Made by a program: the position numbers and the translations under genes. A DNA stretch of 33,078 bases, taken from the NCBI GenBank assembly GCA_003508005.1, contig DNUE01000001.1, forward strand, positions 40,201 through 73,278, given 5' to 3'. The notes beneath the pieces were generated by a model. The model was not told where the DNA came from, did no database searches, and saw nothing but the letters and a program-made list of their open reading frames with translations. Source of the stretch: Desulfobulbaceae bacterium. Its GTDB lineage: Bacteria; Desulfobacterota; Desulfobulbia; Desulfobulbales; Desulfobulbaceae. Within the stretch, counting starts at the first letter, position 1, and the number at the start of each line of letters is the position of its first letter. Shown here piece by piece: positions 7,981-15,914 of this stretch.

Positions 7981-9882
7981 ATGAGAGGAACCAGGTTGAT
8001 ACGGTTGGCAGGTCTGACCGCCATGGCCCTTCTGGCCCTTGCGCCGCTGGCAATGGCAAGCCAGGGGGGAGCGGTCAAAGGAACGGTGCAGGATGGCTCG
8101 AAACAGGCGGTGGGTGGCGCGACGGTCTATCTTGTCCCCGCCGGGGATGTCGAGAAGCTGGCAAAGCAACCCTCCATTGAGATCCGGGCCAATGTCGACA
8201 ACGACGAGCCGATGGAAGACACCCTCGCAACAGGGAGGGACAAATACCAGAAAGCAGTCACCGACCCGAAGGGCGCGTTCACCATTGCCAGGGTGGAGGA
8301 GGGGAAGTACTTTGTTTACGTCGAGCCTGCCGACCCCCTCCATCTCCCAGGCGGCGACATCGCCAACAAGGCGATGACCGCCACTGAACTGATGGCCAGC
8401 CCCCTGGCCATCGAGGTTTCCGGAAAGGCGCCGGACAACGCCTCCTTCGTGGGGAGCTCAAAGTGCCTTGGCTGCCATAAAGACTATGCTGACCTGAAGA
8501 AGACCCTGCACAAGATCGGCATTGCCGTGGTCGGCAAGCCTAGCAAGCTGCAGGACTTTTCCCGCTTCCCGGAATTCAACAAGGGGCTTGACGCGCTGAT
8601 GGCCGGCAAAAAATTTTATTTCTCCGGCTTTGACAAGGAGCGGGGCTTCGACAAATACCAGATCGCGGAAAAAGCCCCTGCTGACCCGGCTACGGTGAGC
8701 TTCACCGCCACCTTTTTCAAGGACACCGACGGCAAGCTCAAATTCAGGACCGAAAATGCCAAGGATCCGGCAGACCCGCCACGGACGTACCCCGTCGAGA
8801 TGACCTACGGGGGTGGGCTCTACAAGCAGCGCTACCTGTACAAGGTCGGGGACGTTCACTACCCCTTCGTCCAGTTCAACACCGAAGGGGACGATAGCTT
8901 TGCCGACCGCAGCCGCAAGCCCTGGCGCGACTATCACGCCGACTGGCTCTTCAACGAGGAGACCGGGAAGCTGGCCGACCCGCCAAAGAAAAAGTCCTTC
9001 GAGAATGAGTGCGCTTCCTGCCATTTCAACGGCTACACCCTCACCCCCACCGTATCGGGCGATTTCGTCGCCGGGGCGGTCAATGACCCGAACGGCGAGG
9101 CGGACATCGACGGTGACGGCGTTCCCAACGAGCTGAACATCGGCTGCGAGGTCTGCCACGGCCCCGGTTCCGAGCATGTCAAGTCGCCCAAGGAGAAGAA
9201 GTCCGTCACCATCGTCAATCCTGGCAAGCTGGCCTCCGAGCGGGCCACGGTCATCTGCAACCAGTGCCACAGCCGGCCGCAGGGAAACATGAAGAACGAT
9301 CAGCCGGTGAACAAGGAAAACAAAATGCTCACCCCGGGACTCAGCCGCAACGAGTACCTGATCAACCACACGACGAGGGAAGATGCAGCCCAGAAGGATT
9401 TCTGGGCCGATGGCGTTCATTCCAAGTCGCACCACCAGCAGGGCACCGACCTGATCCGTTCCAAGAAGTATATAAACGGCAGCTTCCTGATGACCTGCAC
9501 CGACTGCCACGACCCGCACGGGAAGAGCGGCGTCGCACGACAGCTCACGATGGAAGTGCGCGACGGCAAGAACACCTTGTGCGTCAGCTGCCACAAGGAT
9601 ACGGACATCAAGGCGCATACGGCCGCAACTGTTGGCCAGGAGCACGAGAAGATCAACTGCGTCGACTGCCATATGACCAAGACCATGCAGACCGGCGCCG
9701 GCCTCGGCAAGGGGCTGGTGGGCAAGGACGGCAAGAATTACTGGCTGAACGACATCACCTCCCACATTTTCGACGTGCCGCGCAAGGACAACCCGGCGGT
9801 CAAGGGGATCGATCCTGGGAAGGCGATGCCGATTCCGTACACCAACGCCTGCGGCGAATGCCACGACGTGACGAAGCTTTAA
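7981..9882 (+). CDS. Secreted octaheme cytochrome c with N-terminal carboxypeptidase-regulatory-like domain
   Basis: The ATG at 7981 follows CAGGGAGG at good spacing. The 633-residue product starts with a Sec signal peptide (residues 1-26, ending LAMA). Residues about 30-150 read like a carboxypeptidase-regulatory/CnaB-type beta-sandwich, with GTVQDGSKQAVGGATVYLVP and DPKGAFTIARVEEGKY. Eight CXXCH heme c sites follow, at about residues 162, 344, 389, 426, 506, 534, 560 and 624 (CLGCH, CASCH, CEVCH, CNQCH, CTDCH, CVSCH, CVDCH, CGECH). A 180-residue gap separates hemes 1 and 2. It contains no further CXXCH and may form a separate substrate or interface domain. Motifs such as CEVCHGPGSEH and CTDCHDPHGK are typical of large multiheme cytochromes. 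It is presumably periplasmic or surface-associated, moving electrons in respiration. The physiological partner is unknown. It is monocistronic, with its own terminator. Confidence 0.92.
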   Translation: MRGTRLIRLAGLTAMALLALAPLAMASQGGAVKGTVQDGSKQAVGGATVYLVPAGDVEKLAKQPSIEIRANVDNDEPMEDTLATGRDKYQKAVTDPKGAFTIARVEEGKYFVYVEPADPLHLPGGDIANKAMTATELMASPLAIEVSGKAPDNASFVGSSKCLGCHKDYADLKKTLHKIGIAVVGKPSKLQDFSRFPEFNKGLDALMAGKKFYFSGFDKERGFDKYQIAEKAPADPATVSFTATFFKDTDGKLKFRTENAKDPADPPRTYPVEMTYGGGLYKQRYLYKVGDVHYPFVQFNTEGDDSFADRSRKPWRDYHADWLFNEETGKLADPPKKKSFENECASCHFNGYTLTPTVSGDFVAGAVNDPNGEADIDGDGVPNELNIGCEVCHGPGSEHVKSPKEKKSVTIVNPGKLASERATVICNQCHSRPQGNMKNDQPVNKENKMLTPGLSRNEYLINHTTREDAAQKDFWADGVHSKSHHQQGTDLIRSKKYINGSFLMTCTDCHDPHGKSGVARQLTMEVRDGKNTLCVSCHKDTDIKAHTAATVGQEHEKINCVDCHMTKTMQTGAGLGKGLVGKDGKNYWLNDITSHIFDVPRKDNPAVKGIDPGKAMPIPYTNACGECHDVTKL

Positions 9883-9923
9883 TTTCTGTTGCCCCAAAGG
9901 GCAGTATTTTCCCACTCTGACCG

Positions 9924-9956
9924 AGAGACAAGCCCGCGCAAAGCGGGCTTGTCTCT
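9924..9956 (+). terminator. Strong hairpin terminator after the cytochrome gene
   Basis: AGAGACAAGCCCGC (9924-9937) pairs perfectly with GCGGGCTTGTCTCT (9943-9956) around the loop GCAAA, forming a 14-bp stem 41 bases after the stop codon. The T-tract is short, but the stem is very stable. Being symmetric, it may also serve the converging VOC gene. Confidence 0.8.
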
Positions 9957-9987
9957 TATCCCCTCGGAGGTCTGTCTGCTATAAATT

Positions 9988-10425
9988 TTATCCGTGAAGA
10001 GCGGGTTGCTCAGTTCGTTCTTCTGACCCAGGGTTGCACTCAGGATAGTGGGAGAGGGCCAGGCGGTTGTTTTCCGGGTCGGAGAAATACATGCTATAGG
10101 CGGTTTCGCCGGTGATCCGCACTCCGGCTCTGCGAAGCTTCTCCCGCCACTGGGCCCGGGACCCGGGTGCGATGGTCAGGGCCAGCAGATGCCAGCCCGG
10201 CGCCGCCTGACTGGCGGGAGCAGTTTTATCGTTCTCAGTGACCTTTTCGCAGCGTTCCAGCATCAAAGTCACCCCTTCCAAATCAAACCAGACGGAACGG
10301 ATCGCGCCGTCCTCCTGCCTATGCCGCTGGATGAGGGGCAGGTTGAGGACGCCGGCATAGAATTGTTCGCATCGCTCCAGGTTGCGGACCTTGAGGGCGA
10401 TGTGGTGGAGTTTGGGGTGCATCAT
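9988..10425 (-). CDS. VOC superfamily (glyoxalase/dioxygenase-fold) protein
   Basis: The start is ATG 10425 or the adjacent ATG 10422; neither has a strong ribosome binding site. A longer frame upstream gives a basic, non-homologous N-terminus and is rejected. The roughly 145-residue product begins HPKLHHIALKVRNLERCEQF, the classic first beta-alpha-beta module of the vicinal oxygen chelate fold, and ends with YFSDPENNRLALSHYP, the typical second metal-ligand region with Glu in DPENN. The first ligand is probably His7 or His8. Members include glyoxalase I, extradiol dioxygenases and resistance proteins, so the substrate is open. It is divergent from rph, with a spacer of about 150 bases. Confidence 0.82.
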   Translation of the reverse strand: MMHPKLHHIALKVRNLERCEQFYAGVLNLPLIQRHRQEDGAIRSVWFDLEGVTLMLERCEKVTENDKTAPASQAAPGWHLLALTIAPGSRAQWREKLRRAGVRITGETAYSMYFSDPENNRLALSHYPECNPGSEERTEQPALHG

Positions 10426-10574
10426 GTCGTTCTTGCCGCGCTTTCTTTTCTTTGCCCGGTTCGCCGCAGTCAATGCGCTCCCGGTGGACAGGGCCGGACG
10501 AATTTTAAAGGTTGTTTTGCCAAAGGCAAGGATATACACTACTTCAGCAAACCATAGCTAACAAGGAGCAAGGC

Positions 10575-11276
10575 ATGCGATCAGACAAGAGAGCGGCTGA
10601 CGAACTGCGGCCGGTGAGCATAGAGATAGGCGTCCAGCCCCATGCCGCCGGTTCTGTGCTGATCAGGATGGGCGGGACCCATGTCCTGTGCGGGGTGAGC
10701 GTTGAGGACAAGGTGCCGCCGTTTCTTCTCGGCACGGGCCGGGGATGGATAACCGCCGAATACGGGATGCTGCCCTGCGCAACCCATTCCCGGGGCAGGC
10801 GGGAGGCGGTCTCCGGGGTATCGGGGCGGACCTATGAAATACAGCGGCTGATCGGCAGGTCCCTGCGGATGATGATTGATCTGCGGATGCTGGGCGAATG
10901 CACTCTGCGGGTCGATTGCGATGTGCTCAATGCCGATGGCGGGACCCGCTGCGCTTCCATAACCGGGGCCGCCCTGGCGCTGCGGCAGGCTTTAACAAAT
11001 ATGGCCGCCGGCGGAAGGCTGCCGGCCCTGCCGCAGATTCTCCCGGTTGCCGCAGTGAGCGTCGGCGTGGTCGACGGGGTGCCGCTGCTCGACCTCACGT
11101 TCAACGAAGATTCCGCCGCCGAGGTGGATGCCAACTTCGTCATGGCCGGGGACGGCAGGTGGATAGAAATGCAGTGCACTGCCGAGGGCAGACCCTTTCC
11201 ACCGGAACTATTTTCCCGGATGCAGGCCCTGGCGGGCGGGGGCATCAGCGAGTTGCTGCGGCTCTGGCAGGATTAG
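10575..11276 (+). CDS. rph: Ribonuclease PH
   Basis: The ATG at 10575 follows AAGGAG. The 233-residue product matches RNase PH throughout: MRSDKRAADELRPVSIEIGV at the N-terminus, GSVLIRMGGTHVLCGVSVE, GWITAEYGMLPCATHSRGRR, RTYEIQRLIGRSLR and the phosphate-binding and catalytic region LRVDCDVLNADGGTRCASI. The C-terminal part has DLTFNEDSAAEVDANFVM. RNase PH trims the 3' ends of tRNA precursors by phosphorolysis and forms a hexamer. The length is at the short end for the family but all core motifs are present. In many genomes rdgB follows rph; here a membrane protein gene follows 15 bases later instead, and is probably co-transcribed. Confidence 0.96.
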   Translation: MRSDKRAADELRPVSIEIGVQPHAAGSVLIRMGGTHVLCGVSVEDKVPPFLLGTGRGWITAEYGMLPCATHSRGRREAVSGVSGRTYEIQRLIGRSLRMMIDLRMLGECTLRVDCDVLNADGGTRCASITGAALALRQALTNMAAGGRLPALPQILPVAAVSVGVVDGVPLLDLTFNEDSAAEVDANFVMAGDGRWIEMQCTAEGRPFPPELFSRMQALAGGGISELLRLWQD

Positions 11277-11291
11277 GAAGGAACAGGGGAT

Positions 11292-11996
11292 ATGAAAACC
11301 TCCGGCCGGCAGGAAAAGCCGTCATCGCCACACCCGGTCGATTGGGCCGCCCGCCTGCATCTGGGCACGGTACTCCTTCTTCAGATGGTGATGGCGGTTG
11401 AACTGGTGTTCGTTGTTTCCGAAGGGCAATGGATCAACGTTTTCCTGATCCTTTCTCTCATGGGCCTCGCCCTGGCGCCGGTCGTTTTCCGGCGCCAGCT
11501 GCCGGTGGACGTTCCGCCCGAGTTCCTGTTGCTTGCAGTTGTCTTTGTGTTCGCGGCCATCTTTCTGGGGGAAGTGCGAAGCTACTACGAGCGCATCTGG
11601 TGGTGGGACATCGCCCTGCATGGCAGTTCAGGGCTGCTGCTCGGCATCCTCGGCTTTCTCCTGGTCTACGTGCTTAACGAGAACGAACGGATCGACCTGC
11701 ATATGCGGCCCCGCTTCGTCGCTTTTTTTGCGTTTCTGTTCGCCATCGCGGTGGGCGCACTCTGGGAGATCTTCGAATTCAGCATGGACCGGCTGTTCTC
11801 CACCCAGATGCAGAAGCCGATGCTCGGCGACCCATCCGGCCTCACCGACACCATGTGGGATCTGATCGTTGACAGTCTGGGCGGTTTTTTCATCAGCGCC
11901 TTGGGGTGGTGGCACATGGAGCGGGAGGAGCGCTCCTTCATCGACCGCTGGATCCGCAGGTTCATCGATCGGAACCCCAGGTTGTTCCAGGCATGA
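11292..11996 (+). CDS. YjdF/DUF2238-like integral membrane protein
   Basis: The 234-residue product has about five or six hydrophobic helices. It carries the features I associate with DUF2238/YjdF proteins: WWWDIALHGSSGLLLGILGF, then GALWEIFEFSMDRLF, and later TDTMWDLIVDSLGGFFISAL. The conserved polar residues (Asp, His, Glu, Asp) inside or near helices suggest a transport or enzymatic site, but the function is not known to me. The start ATG at 11292 follows AGGAAGGAACAGGGGAT. It sits 15 bases after rph on the same strand, so is probably in the same transcript, and converges with the cyclase gene 42 bases away. Confidence 0.75.
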   Translation: MKTSGRQEKPSSPHPVDWAARLHLGTVLLLQMVMAVELVFVVSEGQWINVFLILSLMGLALAPVVFRRQLPVDVPPEFLLLAVVFVFAAIFLGEVRSYYERIWWWDIALHGSSGLLLGILGFLLVYVLNENERIDLHMRPRFVAFFAFLFAIAVGALWEIFEFSMDRLFSTQMQKPMLGDPSGLTDTMWDLIVDSLGGFFISALGWWHMEREERSFIDRWIRRFIDRNPRLFQA

Positions 11997-12038
11997 TCCG
12001 GCTTGCTGCCGGCCCTTGCCGTTCCCGTCCCTTTCCCC

Positions 12039-13397
12039 TTAATTTTCCCGTTGCCATTCGCCGGTTATCTCACGCCCCCCTCTCCATTTGCCTGAGACGC
12101 TGATCGCGTCGCTCTCCCACCTTCCCTTGAGGCCGGCGCTGGTCGGTTTGCCCTCCTGCTGCCAGCCGTCCAGGGTGATGGCAACCTCGCCTTCCGCGGA
12201 AATCATGCCCCGCACCCTCCCTGTTTTGCCAAGGCGAGCCACCACCCATGTTGCCGAGATCTCGCCCTGTTGGACTTGCAATCGTACCGGCCAGCACTTT
12301 TTTTCGGGCTGCCTTGAGGAAGGTTCGTTGCACAGGCGGCCCTCGTAGCTCCCGTCAAAACGGCCTGCCGTTGTGCCATTCTGTGCCGAAGCAGCCGCTG
12401 TCGCCGCAGGTGTTTGCGGGATGGGTTCGCTTGCCGTTTTGCCCGTGGCCCTCTCCGACCGATTGAGCGCAAGATCAAGCCGCTTCTTCTCGATTTCCGC
12501 CCGGGCCAGTGCCTCCCTGGCCGCTTGGGACTCTGCCGCGAGCCGTGCCTCGCGCTCTATGCGCTGCGCCTCCTGGGCTGCCGCCCGTTCCTTCTCTATC
12601 CGTTCCATCTCCGTCCGGGCATTCTTGGCCTCGACGGCCAGGCGCTGAGTCTCTGCAGCCTGCCGTTCCACCTCGATTGCCTGGCGAATCTCTTCGGCGT
12701 GCCGGGCCTGGTGATCGCGGTACAGCCAGGAAGCTAAACCCGTCATCAGAACGAAAGCACAGAGCACTGCTCCGATGACCGCAACCTTGTTGCCTCTTTT
12801 TGCGGCCTTGGGGGTGGAAACGGTCACCGGCATGGCGGTGCCGTTCGCTTCGGCAATGGAAAAGGTGCGGATCGGCTGGGCGATATTCTTAAAGCTGCGC
12901 TCCCCCAACAGCTTGAACTGCAGGGTGAGCTTATTCTGGATCTGATCGTAGACACTGCCCGAGATGCAGACGCCGCCGGGTTCGGCGATGGTCTGGATGC
13001 GCGCCGCGACATTGACCCCGTCGCCGAGCAGGTCGGTACCCTGCACGATAACGTCGCCGAGGTTGATGCCGATCCGGAACCACATCCGCTCTTCTTCCGG
13101 GAAGTGCTCGTTGCGGGAGCGCAGGGCGGACTGGATATCCGTGGCGCAGCGCACCGCCTCGACGGCGCTCGGGAACTCGGCCAGGATCGCATCGCCGGCG
13201 GTGTTGAAGATGCGGCCGCGATGGGAAGCGAGCAGGGCGTCAACGATTTGGCGGTGGCCGCGCAGCATCTGCACGGTGCGCTCTTCGTCTTTGCCCATCA
13301 TCCGGCTGTAGCCGGCCACATCGGCCATCAGGATGGTCGCCAACCGGCGCTCCAACTGAGGCTGGTGTTCATTTTCCAGGGGAAGGTCGTTCTGCAT
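12039..13397 (-). CDS. Class III adenylate/guanylate cyclase with membrane anchor, coiled coil and C-terminal beta domain
   Basis: The ATG at 13397 is preceded by GGAGGCAGAC, so I prefer it to earlier in-frame starts. The 452-residue product opens with a class III cyclase domain (about 15-185). Metal-binding aspartates are Asp26 in ILMADVAGYSR and Asp69 in NTAGDAILAEF, and the transition-state region is GDGVNVAARIQ (126-135). A single transmembrane helix lies at about 204-225. It is followed by a highly charged, Ala/Glu/Arg-rich coiled coil (about 230-330) and a C-terminal region (about 345-452) with GRFDGSYEGRLCN and repeated Trp-containing strands. The catalytic domain precedes the helix, so it should be cytosolic with the coiled coil and tail in the periplasm, or the reverse if inserted oppositely. 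It likely makes cAMP, possibly in response to envelope signals. Confidence 0.87.
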   Translation of the reverse strand: MQNDLPLENEHQPQLERRLATILMADVAGYSRMMGKDEERTVQMLRGHRQIVDALLASHRGRIFNTAGDAILAEFPSAVEAVRCATDIQSALRSRNEHFPEEERMWFRIGINLGDVIVQGTDLLGDGVNVAARIQTIAEPGGVCISGSVYDQIQNKLTLQFKLLGERSFKNIAQPIRTFSIAEANGTAMPVTVSTPKAAKRGNKVAVIGAVLCAFVLMTGLASWLYRDHQARHAEEIRQAIEVERQAAETQRLAVEAKNARTEMERIEKERAAAQEAQRIEREARLAAESQAAREALARAEIEKKRLDLALNRSERATGKTASEPIPQTPAATAAASAQNGTTAGRFDGSYEGRLCNEPSSRQPEKKCWPVRLQVQQGEISATWVVARLGKTGRVRGMISAEGEVAITLDGWQQEGKPTSAGLKGRWESDAISVSGKWRGGREITGEWQREN

Positions 13398-13518
13398 GTC
13401 TGCCTCCATCAGTGCCGCTGGAGAGAGTCGTCCGGGAATCGCCGGGCCGGTTATCCTGCTGAGCGTCCTGCACAGGAATAGATCAGCAAGGCAGCCGCTT
13501 CGCAAAGTCCTTAATAAC

Positions 13519-13547
13519 CTGTTACTTTTTCTGAAAAAAATTGTCAA
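13519..13547 (-). promoter_or_regulatory. Promoter candidate for the cyclase gene
   Basis: On the minus strand a perfect TTGACA (13547-13542) is followed after 17 bases by TAACAG (13524-13519), a moderate -10 match, about 120 bases upstream of the start at 13397. The spacer is A/T-rich. No other candidate is evident here. Confidence 0.35.
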
Positions 13548-13604
13548 ACCCAAGTGCAGGGACTGACCGCACGGCTACGGGCCGCTGCGGTAGAAAAGGC
13601 AGAA

Positions 13605-14636
13605 TTACGGCGGGGAGCCGGACAGCAGGAGCATCAGCCAGGAAAGGCTTCGCCGGACAGGGAGCGAAGGCAACTTGACCTGGCCGGAGTCCTGATGCAG
13701 CATGAGGCTGGAGACATCCACTGCCTCGAAGTCATCACCGCGGAGCCGGTTCAGCTCCCGCAGGATATCGTTGTCCCAGCGCTCGTCCGGCACCCCGGAG
13801 ATATACCAGTCGGAGCCGTTGTCCGCCAGGATGAGGCCGTATTTCTGCATGGCCAGGGCAATGACCTGCACCGCCGGAGGGAGGCCGGAGATGTCCACGT
13901 CGGCCTTCAGGCGGAAGCGCTGGCCCATGGGCGGGTACTGGGAACCGGCAAGGTCTGAGGCATGATGCCTGGCGGGCCACAGGTGGGTATTGCGCGTCTG
14001 GGCGGCGGTGAAGCGCAGGGCGTGGTTGATGGTGCCGGCAGCCACCTCCTCGTAGCGGACCAGGCCCGGGAGGATGGGCAGTCCGGCCGCGTCGGCCGAG
14101 GTCCAGCCGTCGGGCCGCAGGGTGTTGGCGCGAAGGTCGTAGATGGCCCCGGAACCGGCGGTCCATGAGACAGTGGTTTCGGGCCTGGCGTCGTAGAGTT
14201 CGTAGAGGCGGCAGGCGTCCCGGTCGACAATCAGGATATGCCGGTCGCCGTCAGCGGCCGGCCCGCCCTCGATGAGCGGATCGGCCGGGATGGGGTAGGG
14301 GCCGGGGTCGCTCTCAGCCGCGTAGAGAAAGGTGACCGCGGACATTTCCTGGCCAGCGCCAACCACGTTGTACGGGATGCCGATGGGGCCGCCGTTCCAG
14401 GTTCCGGAGCCGAAATCGGGGTGCAGGGTGGTGGTCCGGCCGATGGTGTCGATATAGGCTTCGGACTGGGCCGCCACCGGTAGGGCATCCACCGGCGCGT
14501 TCCAGATATTGTCGGCCGGCAGGAGCGGGCAGCCGGTGATGGTCGGCGCGGCAGCCGCGCCCGACCAGGGGCCTGCGGCAAGGACAACGCTGAGAAGCAG
14601 GGCAGGGAGAAAAGCGCGACAGCAGGGGTGGTGCAT
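13605..14636 (-). CDS. Secreted protein of unknown function
   Basis: The ATG at 14636 follows GAGGAGG at ideal spacing. The 343-residue product has a signal peptide (about 1-30, ending GAAAA). The mature part begins PTITGCPLLPADNIWNAPVD and includes LHPDFGSGTWNGGPIGIPYN, then LIVDRDACRLYELYDA and IPGLVRYEEV-like segments with INHALRF, and NTHLWPARHHASD. I recall similar LPxDNIWNxxVD-type secreted proteins from several phyla but know no function. The conserved Asp, His and Trp residues suggest an enzyme or carbohydrate-active fold. The C-terminus is hydrophobic (SLSWLMLLLSGSPP), which might retain the protein at a membrane. The neighbours on either side look functionally unrelated. Confidence 0.75.
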   Translation of the reverse strand: MHHPCCRAFLPALLLSVVLAAGPWSGAAAAPTITGCPLLPADNIWNAPVDALPVAAQSEAYIDTIGRTTTLHPDFGSGTWNGGPIGIPYNVVGAGQEMSAVTFLYAAESDPGPYPIPADPLIEGGPAADGDRHILIVDRDACRLYELYDARPETTVSWTAGSGAIYDLRANTLRPDGWTSADAAGLPILPGLVRYEEVAAGTINHALRFTAAQTRNTHLWPARHHASDLAGSQYPPMGQRFRLKADVDISGLPPAVQVIALAMQKYGLILADNGSDWYISGVPDERWDNDILRELNRLRGDDFEAVDVSSLMLHQDSGQVKLPSLPVRRSLSWLMLLLSGSPP

Positions 14637-14698
14637 GGTGGCCTCCTCATTCAGATGCTTGACGGTTGGAAGGCGGGCGGTTGGCAACGGCGCAGCAG

Positions 14699-15202
14699 TC
14701 AGTCCCGTTTGTCCATAAGTCGCCTGAGAATGTCGATTCCGTCGGGAGTGAAAGGCTGTTCCCTGCTCAAGGCCATGATCCGGTCCAGGGTCATGAACCG
14801 GCCGCCCGTCACTTCCTCGGGCTGCAGAATAAAGGGCCCATCGTGCCGGCAGCGGAAGACCCTTCCCCAGACCCTGTTGTTTTCATCCTCGAAATAATGG
14901 TCAAAGCAGGGAAGCAGGGAGACGCCATGAACACCAAATTCCTCGGCAAGTTCACGTTCTGCAGACTCCTCGTAGCTTTCCCCGGCCTTGACCACCCCGC
15001 CGGCGGCAATGTCAAAGGAGCCGGGATAGATATCCTTGCCGAGGGACCGTTGCTGGACGAACAGCTCATCCCTGCTGTTGAAGACCAGAACATAGCTTGC
15101 CCGGTGGATCAGGTTCTGTTCGCGCATCATCCTGCGGGAGAGGCCGGCGATTTCTTCGTTGTTCTCGTCAACGATCTGGACAAATTCAGGGGAAAAAGCC
15201 AT
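14699..15202 (-). CDS. Nudix hydrolase (YfcD/IDI-like)
   Basis: The 167-residue product contains a full Nudix box (about residues 69-91) reading GGVVKAGESYEESAERELAEE followed by FGV, with the catalytic REL-EE core. The preceding LIHRASYVLVFNSRDELFVQ segment resembles the YfcD and isopentenyl-diphosphate isomerase-like branch of the superfamily. Such enzymes hydrolyse a nucleoside diphosphate linked to another group, but the substrate here is unknown. The ATG at 15202 lies only four bases after the pgl stop codon, and lacks a strong ribosome binding site. Translation is therefore probably coupled to pgl. It is the last gene of the rlmKL-pgl run. Confidence 0.86.
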   Translation of the reverse strand: MAFSPEFVQIVDENNEEIAGLSRRMMREQNLIHRASYVLVFNSRDELFVQQRSLGKDIYPGSFDIAAGGVVKAGESYEESAERELAEEFGVHGVSLLPCFDHYFEDENNRVWGRVFRCRHDGPFILQPEEVTGGRFMTLDRIMALSREQPFTPDGIDILRRLMDKRD

Positions 15203-15206
15203 AGCG

Positions 15207-15914
15207 TTACGGCGACCAGTAGATATGCACGGGGGTTTGCCGCTGTCTGAGGATGGCCCGCACCGGCATGGCCTCCACCGGGCCATCACCCATGGCCTGG
15301 GCCAGGACCTGCCTCTTGTCCCTGCCGGTGAAATGCAGGATAATTTGCCTGGCGTGCAGCAGGGCAGGCAGGGTCAGGGTCATCCTCTCGAACGTGTCCT
15401 GGCTATGGGTGATGGCCAGGCAGTCCTGACCGGTTCCCGGGTCCAGAGCTAAGGGCAGACGAGCGGCGCCGGGAAGGAGCGAGGCGGTATGGCCGTCAAT
15501 CCCCATGCCGAGCACCACCACGTCAAAGGGCCGGGGGATGCGTGCCAGTGCCCGGCAGCATTCCTCCTCCCCTTTCCAGGCGGTTGCGGCCCTGTTTTTC
15601 AGGGGAACAAAGCTGGCCTGGCCGGCCTTGTCCAGCAGGAGGAGGAAACGGACCAGTCGTTCGTTGCTTGCCTCGTGCTTGGGGCCCACCCAGCGTTCGT
15701 CCGCCAGGGTGATGATCACCTTGTTCCAGGCCAGCTCCATCTGCCTCAGCCCGAGAAAGAGGGGACCCGGGGTGGAGCCGCCGGAGACCACCAGGGAGGC
15801 CTGCTTCCTTGTTGCGAGCCCCTGGCGCAGAAATGCGGCGATGGCGGCGGCCAGCGTTCCTGCGAGCTGCTCCGGATTGGCAAAGGAGTATATTTCCGGG
15901 GCGGCGGCGCTCAT
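15207..15914 (-). CDS. pgl: 6-phosphogluconolactonase
   Basis: The 235-residue product matches the NagB/SugarP-isomerase-like lactonase family: LVVSGGSTPGPLFLGL near residues 42-57, TLADERWVGPKHEASNERL near 69-87, and VVLGMGIDGHTASLLPG in the middle. It hydrolyses 6-phosphogluconolactone to 6-phosphogluconate in the oxidative pentose phosphate pathway, in the cytosol. The start codon overlaps the rlmKL stop as ATGA at 15911-15914, indicating translational coupling. Neither zwf nor gnd is in view. Length and motifs are normal. Confidence 0.94.
   Translation of the reverse strand: MSAAAPEIYSFANPEQLAGTLAAAIAAFLRQGLATRKQASLVVSGGSTPGPLFLGLRQMELAWNKVIITLADERWVGPKHEASNERLVRFLLLLDKAGQASFVPLKNRAATAWKGEEECCRALARIPRPFDVVVLGMGIDGHTASLLPGAARLPLALDPGTGQDCLAITHSQDTFERMTLTLPALLHARQIILHFTGRDKRQVLAQAMGDGPVEAMPVRAILRQRQTPVHIYWSP

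Noticed and set aside
8458..9915. Minus-strand open frame of about 485 codons opposite the cytochrome gene
   Set aside because: The plus strand has eight CXXCH motifs, a signal peptide and a ribosome binding site. The antisense translation has no recognisable features.
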